DNA from: Verrucomicrobiia bacterium | Lineage (GTDB): Bacteria; Verrucomicrobiota; Verrucomicrobiia; Palsa-1439 | Reading direction: 5' to 3' | Assembly: GCA_035577545.1 (NCBI GenBank) | Contig: DATLVI010000017.1 | Span: 1 to 64,000, forward strand | Length of the DNA: 64,000 bases | Part shown: positions 21,801-26,823 of the stretch, in pieces | Layout: each line of letters begins with the position of its first letter | Numbering within the stretch: the stretch's first letter is position 1 | Notes under the pieces: model-generated | Told to the model about the DNA's origin: nothing | Databases searched by the model: none | Seen by the model: the letters and a program-made list of their open reading frames with translations, nothing else | Made by a program: the position numbers and the translations under genes

Positions 21801-21837
21801 TGAGAGCGGGTTTGTGACTTTCGAACCGTCGCCTTGA
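9817..21837 (+). CDS. Giant secreted multidomain protein: SBBP, DUF11, Calx-beta, PKD and choice-of-anchor-D modules
   Basis: The protein has 4006 aa. ATG 9817 is chosen over an in-frame GTG at 9796: GGGGAA lies about 7 nt upstream and a signal peptide ending FVRA-Q follows. Order of parts by residue: signal 1-32; a DUF7948-type N-terminal domain about 45-280 ('MHFEANHGQAD', 'VNYFLGNDPSQW', 'GIDLVYYGNQGQLEYDF'); SBBP propeller repeats about 285-745 ('FSTYLGGS', 'VYVTGNT'); one DUF11 domain about 748-870; three Calx-beta domains about 871-1200 ('GTAS.G.DY', 'VTIIDND'); then nine PKD domains ('W.FGDG') alternating with seventeen choice-of-anchor-D/ASH domains ('SP..LDFG.V..G') up to about 3670; then a 340-residue C-terminal domain of beta-strands ('GTYYGLGLSEPATFANSG', 'FSGTFQ') seen in other large verrucomicrobial proteins. 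After the Calx-beta domains there is almost no cysteine. It is likely an adhesin or matrix protein; no enzyme motif is seen. Confidence 0.88.
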   Translation: MQVRSSQRFGGRLARLVVVVACGLGAGGFVRAQTGPVDSPPTNNLDRIFARLPMHFEANHGQADNAVQFLARGRGYTLFLTPDETVLKLRRFDSEPEKLPAHDRLHRAKAKYKHVTTSTLRMSLAQANPHPLATGTDELEGKVNYFLGNDPSQWLSNLSVYRKVKYQGVYPGIDLVYYGNQGQLEYDFIVAPGGDPTAIGLDFKGVDQLEIDAQGNLRMLVAGSGLLWRPPVAYQEIDGVRKQVSVAYALHGKFRVDFQVGDYDRTQPLVIDPKLSFSTYLGGSAADMAWGVAVDTHGYVYVTGNTLSSDFQTVGSSRLWSASAAFVTKLTPGGSNLVFSSYLGGTKNTDSGAFDAGLAIAVDRSTNVYVVGYAESLSFPTPGGFQTTYPNNADDAAFVTRFNSSGVIAYSSYLGGTNDQAAYGVAADTSSNAYVTGWTMSDNFPVKSAFQPTYGGTDDITNNPTPMDAFVAKFNTAKTAANSLVYSTYIGGSDDDAGQAIAVDSSGDAFITGYSYSADYPTTANGILTQSFAFVNVVITELGPTGSSLLYSSYFGGSDTDIGMALALDTNRNVFITGYTYSTDFPMSTGGYQTNFGSGYQNVFVSKLNLTLPPTNQVVYSTYLDGNNANGNDQGQGIGVDTNGMIYVAGTTGSTDFPVSHAFQSAFGGGFTDAFVTKINPAASGAASVVYSTFLGGSDSDDGNAIAVGLDGSVYVAGDTFSTDFPTVGGVSANVPKGDYDAFVAKIIPATDLAVSQSPSANPVALGNSLTYTIIATNFGELVATGVTVTNQLPSNVTYVSASSTVGSCTQSGNVVVCNIGNLPVFAGAVVTINVTASVPGLTTNLARISASQPDPNTNNNAATSVVTLGSIVSVTATTSNAFEQGQVQGAFQFSRTGVTQTSLTINYAVGGTASPGVDYFALPGTFTIPAGFGSGTVLLVPIDNAIPECPETVVVTITSNATYATSSLSTATVTIIDNDLPIVSVVATKPTASEAGPTNGVFTVTRVGCLSSALVVNYAVSGTASSGVDYVALSGIATIPANTNSVTINVQPVNNTTPECSETVIVTLGTNAAYTVGTPASDTVTIIDNDLPSVTITATQPNAAEAGTNGIFTVTRNGCTEAPMTVNYTIGGTASNGLDYAAIGSSVTIPVGATTATITIAPFADALADSNETVVLQLTSNPVYVLGSPNNATVNIADDSAPPTAQFTGAPTTGNVPFVVTFTDSSVGSIDTHTWDFGDGNTTNVSSPSAGVTHFYTIGGTNTVKLTVSGPQGPNTLTRPGYIIAIDIPPQLSVSPTNRNFGSVTIGLTNTQTFTVLNTGGGTLTGNASVNPPFSVAGGYNLIAGQTGIVSIAFAPTSAGPFNGQVIFTSNGGASTNAVTGTGLTAGQLAANPASLNFGSIVTGATAQATLVITNLGGTSVSNGTAAVTGGPYSIVSGNTFSVNGFGATNLVLKFAPVAVGTFTNSIVLNSANGGTLTNTLVGTGLPAGQILVNPLTLNFGTVATTTSAQGTFVVTNTGGGVVNNGTVAFSGGPFSVVSGTPFNLSGGGAANVVVSFTPVSAGGFTNSATFSTSNGGIVVNTVIGTGAVVPTASFTGTPTTGVVSFAVSFTDTSTGTITNRSWDFGDGGTTNTTSTNVVHTYNTSGAFTVKLITQGPVGVNTNTKPGYIVGLRPATLVVSPTSRDFGAVTIGQTNTQTFSVLNAGDVTLTGTVTTLAPFAVSAGIPYSVAAGQSGTITISFLPTSTGTFNGKAIFTSNGGLSTNALIGVGLAPGQIGVSPSALDFGTLVTGTSSQAVFTVTNSGGTTVSNGTATASGAPFSVVSGNTFSVPPGGSTNVVVRFNPSSTGGFTNTVIFSTANGGPSTNAVTGTGAIVPVASFTGTPTTGPVPLVVTFSDASTGTIANRFWDFGDNATTNTTATNVVHTYTIAATNTVRLIVTGPLGVSTNTRPAYIVSLNPPQLIISPLGRDFGQVTVGATNTQTFSVINPGDLTLTGTVTTATPFAISAGSSYTVLPGKTGTVTVAFTPTTTGPISGSAVFSSNGGASTNALTGTGITAGHIVVNPAVLDFGTIVTGTNTQQVFVVTNAGQTTVSNGTATAGGAPFSIVSGSPFTLAGGASTNVAVRFAPGSDGGYTNNVVFNSANGGSSTNVVRGAAATVPVASFSANPTIGGAPLPVTFIDNSTGTIATRAWNFGDGTTTNTPATNVVHTYTVPGTNTVQLTVTGPLGVSSTTQTNLIIALKPATLVVSPASVDFGGVTIGNTNSVVFSVINAGQITLSGTAATAAPYAITNGTPYSVGPGLTGTVTVSFMPLAGGVFVGNVIFNSNGGISTNELVGTGLTPGQISVSPTLIDFGILVTGTVAQSTFVVTNSGGTVISNGVASVTGGPYTVLSGATFDIAPGESTNVVVQFAPLTGDGFTNNVIFTSDNGGNSTNTVRGSGAIVPVAAFSAAPTFGPMPLLVTFTDNSTGTIASRTWDFGDSAGTITTATSVTHTYTVSGTNTVRLVVSGPVGASTNTQANLIVVVKPATQVVTPASRDFGSITVGLTNTLTFAVANAGDLSLNGSAAVSAPFGIVSGSPYTVAPGHTNTITVRFVPTSAGTFNNSVIFSSNGGISTNSVAGVGQTAGQLLVSPASLDFGTVATGSASQRVFTVSNVGQTTVSNGTAGVTGGPFSILSGGTFNLAGGAAVNVTVQFAPATANGFTNAVIVTSANGGRSTNTVTGTGAVIPVASFTASPTSGLTPLTVTFTDNSTGTINSRIWSFGDGGTLATASTSFTYTYNSAGTNTVRLIVAGPVGVSTNTQANLIAVMNPPQLTVSPASANFGPATIGLTNTLTFSVINTGDLALNGTASVPTPFAVTGGTPFNVLPGQTGAVTVVFAPTAGGTFNNSIFFNSNGGLSTNAVSGVGLTPGQIGVSPAALDFGVVATGTVSQRIFTVTNSGGTTVSNGTVTASGAPFTIAAGAAFNLPAGVSSNVVVQFAPVAFGSFNGQVVFNSANGGSVTNTVTGNGAVVPAASFTATPTFGAIPLIVSFTDNSTGTITNRFWSFGDGGTLTTATTNFTHTYTVPGTNTVRLITSGPVGVSTNTQANLIVAVNPPHLAVNPGSLDFGSVTIGLTNTMSFSVTNTGDLPLTNTTTTSAPFFTSGSPVVVAAHQTGTISVAFTPTGSGTFNANVVFTSNGGLSTNAVTGVGLTPGNLAFSPAALDFGTVATVAASQQVFVVSNTGQTTVSNGTAAVGAPFSIVAGNTFGLAGGSSTNVVVRFAPSSANAFTNAVIFNSANGGGSTNPVTGTGAIVPIAIFSGTPTNGAVPLAVTFTDASTGTITNRSWKFGDGSVTNTLATSVTHLYTLAGSNTVQLIVAGPVGVSTNTKAAYIVGVNPPQLVVTPGALNFNSVTIGLTNLLNFTVFNPGDLPLNGTAAAVGPFQVAAGSPYTVPGRATGTVSIAFAPAFAGSVTGSVIFSSNGGASTNTVSGSGLTPGRIAVSPTSADLGVVSVGSTKSQTFTVSNTGQTAVSNGTASVSGTAFTIASGSTFAVSGGGSANVVVQCAPGAAGAFTGTVVFASANGGSATGTVTAIGAIIPVAAFDATPTVGLLPLAVTFTDESTGSIIGRQWTFGDGSTSTTASPTHTYTNSGVFTVSLSAIGLGGTDTVTKANFITVVDTNLFVKMTGTYYGLGLSEPATFANSGLVVMKVSTTGAFSGTFQQGTVKNSFAGLFDKLGNATVNIPRLAGSALTANLHLDGFGSDQVTGTVTEAGVTAVLVADRAVFTKTTASPFAGHRYTVLLAADTTNTVESVPQGDGFGAILIKAPGTVGLSGVTGDGQKFKQTVPISKHGTWPLYVPLYKGLGAVFGWITHSNIVAVSDLDASLHWSKPASAADAFYPAGFADDIGLVGSEYVRPLPGDSVISVANANNNAVVNFGNGNLPAVQGNHVTLTTGNLVFSTNLTMKITTPTGLFKGKFRRADNGSTVPYQGAILQKQNFGSGFFLGTNESGFVTFEPSP
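13420..20810 (+). repeat. PKD plus anchor-D super-modules with a constant 855-bp period
   Basis: Nine PKD domains start at 13420, 14584, 15439, 16294, 17149, 18004, 18859, 19708 and 20563 (anchor: codon before the V-P-x-A motif). Successive spacings are 1164, then 855 five times in a row, 849 and 855 bp. 855 bp encodes one PKD and two ASH domains (285 aa). The first interval is longer by exactly 309 bp, one additional ASH domain. The units differ considerably in sequence, yet insertions and deletions are nearly absent. Confidence 0.92.
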
Positions 21838-21851
21838 TTCGGACAGCTCTT

Positions 21852-22880
21852 TTACGGGGTCCAAACGCTGATGGTCAGCGGCACTTCGACCTTTGGCAGG
21901 CTCGGTAGATTCGTCTCGAAGTTGATGGTGCCTTCCAGGGTCTTCGTGAGCCGCTTCGGCAACGTCGCCACGATTTCATACTCCTGGCCCTTTTGCAGGG
22001 TCACAAGCTTGACCTCAACCTCCTTACGGCTGCAGGAAACGTTCCGCAACAGCAGCGGCCGCTCGGTTTGCCGGGAGGTGATGATGATGCTCCGTGACAG
22101 GATGACCTCCGTGTCTTCGTCCTTCCAATTGGTCGGGTCCGGCATCCCCCAAGACAGCGTCTCCGGCTCCAATTCAATGTCACCCAGTAGCCGGGCGCTG
22201 ACAAAAACTGTCAGGACGGCCCCAACCGAGTCGTCGGTGGACAAGCGAATCTGTTCGCTGAAACGACGGGGAAGACCCGTCGCTTTGAATTCAACCTGAA
22301 GACGCGCCGCCTGCGGGTCCCCGTCTCCCGTGGGTTTGGCCGTGGCGGCCATCAGGTCGCTGGAGGCTTCGACTTTGGTGATCGTCAATTTCTTGCCGTC
22401 GTTGCGACGGATCATCACGGTGGCATTTGTGACCGCGCCCAACCGCAGTGTGCCCAGGTTGATCGACGGCGGTTCTGCGGTCAGCACCGATTTGGTTTGG
22501 ACCATGATCCCCAATTGCAGAACGGGATGCTCCGGATCGTTGGAAGAGACGGTGATCAGTTTCGACAAGCGCTGGTGGGCTGCCGTACCGAGTTGGATCG
22601 TGAACACCAGCTCCCCCTTTTCCCCGGGCCGCAACTTCTCCGATGTGAAGCTGGCCACCGTGCAGCCACAGCTTGGTTTGGGTTTCTCCAACTCCAGGTC
22701 GGCGTCACCGGTGTTCTGGAAGGTAAATGTCCCAGTCACCGATTCAACGAGCGAGGTCACGCCAAAATCGTAGCTTGTGCGGTCGAACTGGATTTTCGGC
22801 GTGCCTTCCGCGCGGACGGCCGTTCCACCCAGTAGCGCCGCCAACAACCCCCAGCGGTATGCATGATTCATGGCGGGCAT
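21852..22880 (-). CDS. Exported DUF1573-domain protein
   Basis: The protein has 342 aa. The frame is open much further upstream, but that part overlaps the tRNA-Gly gene and encodes nothing plausible. ATG 22880 has AAGAAGG 6 nt upstream, so I start there (the next ATG, 22871, is possible). A signal peptide (WGLLAALLGGTAVRA-E) is followed by a DUF1573 domain: 'YDFGVTSL', 'FTFQNTGDADLEL', and the hallmark 'PSCGCTVASF'. A second DUF1573-like half ('INLGTLRLGAVTNATVMIRR') and a third beta-rich segment follow. The family is common in Bacteroidetes, Planctomycetes and Verrucomicrobia; its role is unknown, and the fold is an immunoglobulin-like ASH relative. It runs convergent to the giant gene with only 14 nt between the stops. 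Confidence 0.85.
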   Translation of the reverse strand: MPAMNHAYRWGLLAALLGGTAVRAEGTPKIQFDRTSYDFGVTSLVESVTGTFTFQNTGDADLELEKPKPSCGCTVASFTSEKLRPGEKGELVFTIQLGTAAHQRLSKLITVSSNDPEHPVLQLGIMVQTKSVLTAEPPSINLGTLRLGAVTNATVMIRRNDGKKLTITKVEASSDLMAATAKPTGDGDPQAARLQVEFKATGLPRRFSEQIRLSTDDSVGAVLTVFVSARLLGDIELEPETLSWGMPDPTNWKDEDTEVILSRSIIITSRQTERPLLLRNVSCSRKEVEVKLVTLQKGQEYEIVATLPKRLTKTLEGTINFETNLPSLPKVEVPLTISVWTP

Positions 22881-22922
22881 TCTATACCTTCTTTGGTAAA
22901 GCGGGTCAATTACGGCGCGGGT

Positions 22923-22996
22923 TGGAGCGGGCGATGGGAATCGAACCCACCTCACCAGCTTGGAAGGCTGGCGCATTACCACTATGCTACGCCCGC
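22923..22996 (-). tRNA. tRNA-Gly (anticodon UCC), CCA encoded
   Basis: On the minus strand the acceptor stem GCGGGCG pairs with CGCCCGC, followed by discriminator U and an encoded CCA. The anticodon arm is CCAGC-CTTCCAA-GCTGG, giving anticodon UCC, and the T arm contains GGTTCGATTCC. It lies 42 nt upstream of the DUF1573 start on the same strand. Confidence 0.97.
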
Positions 22997-23066
22997 ATCG
23001 AACGCGCCGCCAAGGTACACTGGCAATCGGTGGAGCGTCAAGAGGCCGTTGAAAACACCGAACCCC

Positions 23067-23086
23067 GCCGCGTGGGGGCACGCGGC
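23067..23086 (-). terminator. Stable hairpin after the ATP-grasp-like gene
   Basis: GCCGCGTG (23067-23074) pairs with CACGCGGC (23079-23086) over a 4-nt loop. It lies 24 nt past the stop codon of the upstream minus-strand gene and before the tRNA. There is no U-tract, so termination is only a possibility. Confidence 0.35.
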
Positions 23087-23110
23087 CTACAACTTCAGAG
23101 GGAAATCCGC

Positions 23111-24430
23111 CTACTGGAGGCGGCATGGCGCCATGACCGCGTCGGGCATGCCGTGGAGGATTTTTTTATCGGCGGGGCAAACCGTGGCCAGGATGCCACC
23201 GAGCTTCGCGTCGTCGCCCACCACGAAGTAGTACGGGCAGAGCCGCACCCGCGCGCCAAACGTCCGCACTTCGTTCGCCTCGAAATCGATGTACTGCGCC
23301 TCGAAGAGCTTTGATTTTTCGAAGCGCTGGAGGATGAAGGGATGCGTCGCGAAACCAGCCAGCGCCTGGTCAATGGCTTCCGCCCATTCGCCGGCGGGCA
23401 AATCGTGACCCACATACACACCGCGGCTGCCCCAGGCGTGTTCGCTGAAGCCCGAGATTTTCAGGACCAACTCGCGCTGCTTCTGCGAGAACCTGCCCAT
23501 CTCGCGCCAATCGTGAATGCCGAGTTCGGGAATCACCGCGTGGGGCGGCAATGGCGTTGGGTCAACGATCCACGTATAGGGGAAGACTTCACGCAAAGCC
23601 GCCAGGTTTTGTTCGCCAAGGTGTTCGCGCCAGAACGGTCGCAATTGCTCCATCCAAAGAAAGGCGAACAACATTTTCTCTTCGAGTTGGGGCTTGAAAG
23701 GCGGTGTCACCGCCACTTGCCCATGCACGGCGGCTTCCGTCAGCACGTTCGCGTTCGGGATGTTCGGCAAATCGAATAATTCGAAGAAGCGATAGACGAC
23801 TGCTGTCTTGTCCAAATTCACCAATTCTTCCGGTCGCACGACCCGGAAGCCAATTTGCTGGCCGAGCCACTCCATCTCAGGCCGATACGCTGCCGCCTCC
23901 TCAGAGACCACAACGACGGCCACAGGTTCTTCGCTCTTCGCTTCCGCGCGCAGCATCGCATCGAACCCTTCCATCATCCCGTGCGCGCCGCCCACGACCG
24001 CATCGCCCAGCTCCGTGTATGTCTTGCCGAGCCAGCCCGTTAGGCCAATCCCGCCGGGCACGGAATCGAGTTCGGTGATGAAGAAGTGGTCATTGGTGAG
24101 AATCACGTCCGGACGGATCACGCGGGGGACGTGGCTCTTGAACCGCTCGCGCCGCGACAATTCGATGAGTTCCTTCGGCTTGCCCGCATCAAGATACTCC
24201 GCGATCCAGGGCGGCAACTTGCCCTGCACGCTGTGGCGGTACATCACGTTACAGGCGCGGTAGAAGGCCAGCAGTTGGGGACCGAGCGCTTCGAGCTTCG
24301 CCACGAGTTCCTGCGAAATCGGGAAAGCTTCCGGGGAGATGCGCCATGTCGCGCCGGTAAACATCCCGTGCGCGGGCATTTGGTCACGGACATACTGCGC
24401 CCGCTGCAATGCTGTAACTTCAGTCGTCAT
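23111..24430 (-). CDS. Putative ATP-grasp-like protein coupled to proBA
   Basis: The protein has 439 aa. Its ATG (24430-24428) overlaps the TGA of proA in an ATGA junction, so it is translationally coupled to proline biosynthesis genes. I do not recognise a named family. The C-terminal half has ATP-grasp-like features: a lysine before a glycine-rich loop ('LVLKISGFSEHAWGSRG'), 'FILQRFEKSK', and a late 'RVRLCPYYFV' strand followed by 'GGILATVCP'. The N-terminal half contains 'FITELDSVPGGIGLTGWLG', reminiscent of circularly permuted ATP-grasp (glutathionylspermidine-synthase-like) enzymes. There is no signal peptide or membrane segment. If it is a ligase, the substrate is unknown; coupling to proBA suggests glutamate or proline chemistry, which is inference only. 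Confidence 0.55.
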   Translation of the reverse strand: MTTEVTALQRAQYVRDQMPAHGMFTGATWRISPEAFPISQELVAKLEALGPQLLAFYRACNVMYRHSVQGKLPPWIAEYLDAGKPKELIELSRRERFKSHVPRVIRPDVILTNDHFFITELDSVPGGIGLTGWLGKTYTELGDAVVGGAHGMMEGFDAMLRAEAKSEEPVAVVVVSEEAAAYRPEMEWLGQQIGFRVVRPEELVNLDKTAVVYRFFELFDLPNIPNANVLTEAAVHGQVAVTPPFKPQLEEKMLFAFLWMEQLRPFWREHLGEQNLAALREVFPYTWIVDPTPLPPHAVIPELGIHDWREMGRFSQKQRELVLKISGFSEHAWGSRGVYVGHDLPAGEWAEAIDQALAGFATHPFILQRFEKSKLFEAQYIDFEANEVRTFGARVRLCPYYFVVGDDAKLGGILATVCPADKKILHGMPDAVMAPCRLQ

Positions 24431-25671
24431 TCGCGCAACTGGCCGTCGCCGACGACAACGAACTTGTAGCTGGTCAATTCTTCCAGGCCCATCGGGCCGC
24501 GGGCGTGGAGCTTATCCGTGGAGATGCCGATCTCGGCGCCGAAGCCGTACTGACCGCCGTCGGCGAGGCGCGTGCTGGCATTCCAGAACACGCTGGAACT
24601 GTCCACTTCGCGGAGGAATTTCTCCGCTGTTGCCTTGTTGGCCGTGACGATGGCATCGCTGTGGGCCGAGCCGTATTTCGTGATGTGGTCGATGGCCTCC
24701 CCTACTCCGTTGACCACACGGACAGCGAGGATAAGTTCGAGGTACTCGGCATACCAGTCGTCTTCGGTTGCGGGTTTCACACCTGACACGAGACTTCGGG
24801 TCTGTTCATCTCCCCGCAGTTCGACTTTCTTCTCGGCGAGAGATCTGGCGATGCGTGGGAGGAACTGGTCGGCGATTTTCTCGTCGATAAGCAGCGTCTC
24901 GACGGCGTTGCAGACGCCGGGACGCTGGCATTTGGCGTTCACGACAATTTTCTCCGCCATGTCGAAATCGGCATCACGGTCGACGTAAACATGACAAACA
25001 CCCTTGTAGTGTTTGATGACGGGAATTCGTGATTTTTCCGCGACGGCGCGGATCAGCCCTTCCCCGCCGCGTGGGATGCAGAGGTTGATCAACTCGTCGA
25101 GTTGGAGCAATTCGTCGATGGCCGCGCGGTCGGTCGTGGGGACCACGCTGATGCTGTTCGCCGGCAGGCCGGGGACATTCATCGCATCGGCGATGGCCAG
25201 ATTGCTATGGATGGCCTCCGAACCACCGCGCAGGATCACGGCATTACCGGTCTTGAAGCAGAGGCAACCGGCGTCCGCGGTGACGTTCGGGCGGGACTCG
25301 TAAATGATCAGGATGACGCCGATGGGCACGCGCACTTTCTGGATGCGGATTCCGTTCGGGCGGGTCCACTCGCTGATGGTCTTACCGACGGGATCCGGTA
25401 ACGCGGCGACCTCACGCACGCCCTTGGCCATTTCGCTGATGCGCTTGTCGGTGAGTGTCAGACGGTCGAGCATGGCCGGCGAGAGACCGGCTTTCTTACC
25501 GGCTTCGATGTCCTTCGCGTTGGCGGCCTGGATGCGGGCGGTGGACTTTTCAATCCCATCCGCCATCGCGTAGAGCAGCGAGTTTTTCTTTAGCGCGTCG
25601 AGTTTGGCCAATGCGCGCGAGGCGTCGCGGGAACGCTCGGCCAACGCTCGAATTTGTTGCTTCAGGTCCAT
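24427..25671 (-). CDS. proA: Gamma-glutamyl phosphate reductase
   Basis: The protein has 414 aa, the usual ProA length. It reduces gamma-glutamyl phosphate with NADPH to glutamate-5-semialdehyde, the second step of proline synthesis, in the cytoplasm. Recognisable segments are 'PVGVILIIYESRPNVT', 'KTGNAVILRGGSEA', 'CIPRGGEGLIRAV' and the catalytic-cysteine region 'NAKCQRPGVCNAVETLL', with 'FGAEIGISTDKLHARGPMGLEEL' split across the C-terminus. The ATG directly abuts the TAA of proB (no intervening base), and its own stop overlaps the next gene by 4 nt. This indicates one proB-proA-ATP-grasp transcription unit. Confidence 0.97.
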   Translation of the reverse strand: MDLKQQIRALAERSRDASRALAKLDALKKNSLLYAMADGIEKSTARIQAANAKDIEAGKKAGLSPAMLDRLTLTDKRISEMAKGVREVAALPDPVGKTISEWTRPNGIRIQKVRVPIGVILIIYESRPNVTADAGCLCFKTGNAVILRGGSEAIHSNLAIADAMNVPGLPANSISVVPTTDRAAIDELLQLDELINLCIPRGGEGLIRAVAEKSRIPVIKHYKGVCHVYVDRDADFDMAEKIVVNAKCQRPGVCNAVETLLIDEKIADQFLPRIARSLAEKKVELRGDEQTRSLVSGVKPATEDDWYAEYLELILAVRVVNGVGEAIDHITKYGSAHSDAIVTANKATAEKFLREVDSSSVFWNASTRLADGGQYGFGAEIGISTDKLHARGPMGLEELTSYKFVVVGDGQLRE

Positions 25672-26739
25672 TTAGAGAATCACCATGTCGTCCCGATGAA
25701 TCACCACGCCAGTGGCGGACTTGATTAGGATGCCGCCAACCTTCGCCAGGCCGCGCGCAAATTCAACCTGATTTTTGTCGCAGATACTGACGACGTCGCC
25801 TTCCGCAAACTCGCCTTCCGTCGAGACAATGCCCTTGGCCAGCAAGCTCTTGCCATTCTCACAGAGCGCCTCCCTTGCGCCTTCATCCACAACTACCTTA
25901 CCCGCAGGATGTTGGAAGAACGCAATCCAGCGTTTACGGCTTGCCAGCTTGTCCGCGTGCGGCAGGAAGATCGTTCCAACTTCCTCCCCGGCCAGCACGT
26001 CCCGCACGACATGCGCGCGGTTGCCGTTCGCAATCACGAGGGGGATACCGGCGCGGGTGGCGATCTTCGCGGCGTCGATTTTCGATTTCATACCGCCAAC
26101 GCTCGTCAAGCGGTCCGTGTCACGCGCCAGCGATTCGATTTCGCGTATCTCCGATACGGTCGCCACGACGCGCTTTTGTTCGTCCAACAATCCCTCGACG
26201 TGCGAGAGGATGATCAGTAGATCCGCATCGATGAGGGTAGCGGTCAACGCGCCGAGCCGGTCGTTGTCACCGAACTTGATCTCGTCCACCGCGACCGTGT
26301 CGTTCTCATTGATGATGGGAACGACGCCACGGGCAAGCAAGGTGGCAAGCGTGTTATGGGCGTTGAGGTGGCGCGTGCGGTTCTTCAAATCGTCGTGTGT
26401 GAGTAGCACCTGCGCGACGGTGATGCCGGAGTTACCGAATAAGCGGTCGTAAACCGCCATCAACTTGCTCTGTCCGATGGCGGCCGCGGCCTGGAGTTCA
26501 TCGAGCCGTTTGGGGCGCTGCTTGATTCCCAGTTCCGACATCCCCGCGCCGATGGCCCCCGAGGAAACCACGATGATCTGCTTCTTTGCCGCATGGAGTG
26601 CGGCCAATTGCGCGACGATCTGCTCGATCTGCGGCAACGAAAGACGGTTCTGCGCATCGGTGAGCAAGCCCGTACCGAGCTTGATCACAATACGGCTGAC
26701 CTTGCGGAGAATGTCATTGCGGAGGTTCATAAGAGCCAT
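25672..26739 (-). CDS. proB: Glutamate 5-kinase with PUA domain
   Basis: The protein has 355 aa. It phosphorylates glutamate to gamma-glutamyl phosphate, the committed and proline-inhibited step. The amino-acid kinase domain shows 'IVIKLGTGLLTD' near the N-terminus, 'VVSSGAIGAGM', 'NENDTVAVDEIKFGDND', and 'GGMKSKIDAAKIATRAGI'. The C-terminal ~80 residues form a PUA domain ('GKVVVDEGAREALCENGKS', 'EGDVVSICD'), as in the E. coli-type enzyme. The start at 26739 has only a weak ribosome-binding site; an in-frame ATG three codons later is an alternative. It is first gene of the proBA unit. Confidence 0.96.
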   Translation of the reverse strand: MALMNLRNDILRKVSRIVIKLGTGLLTDAQNRLSLPQIEQIVAQLAALHAAKKQIIVVSSGAIGAGMSELGIKQRPKRLDELQAAAAIGQSKLMAVYDRLFGNSGITVAQVLLTHDDLKNRTRHLNAHNTLATLLARGVVPIINENDTVAVDEIKFGDNDRLGALTATLIDADLLIILSHVEGLLDEQKRVVATVSEIREIESLARDTDRLTSVGGMKSKIDAAKIATRAGIPLVIANGNRAHVVRDVLAGEEVGTIFLPHADKLASRKRWIAFFQHPAGKVVVDEGAREALCENGKSLLAKGIVSTEGEFAEGDVVSICDKNQVEFARGLAKVGGILIKSATGVVIHRDDMVIL

Positions 26740-26823
26740 AATTGCTTACCAGAGTTTGGGGAATGTGTCGAGTGGCTGGGAGCCGAGCCTGCTACCCAAC
26801 AATTCCCGGACCGAACGGCGGGC

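Noticed and set aside
22881-23126. N-terminal extension of the DUF1573 protein by 82 codons
   Set aside because: It crosses the tRNA-Gly gene ('WVRFPSPAP' is the tRNA in translation) and precedes the signal peptide.
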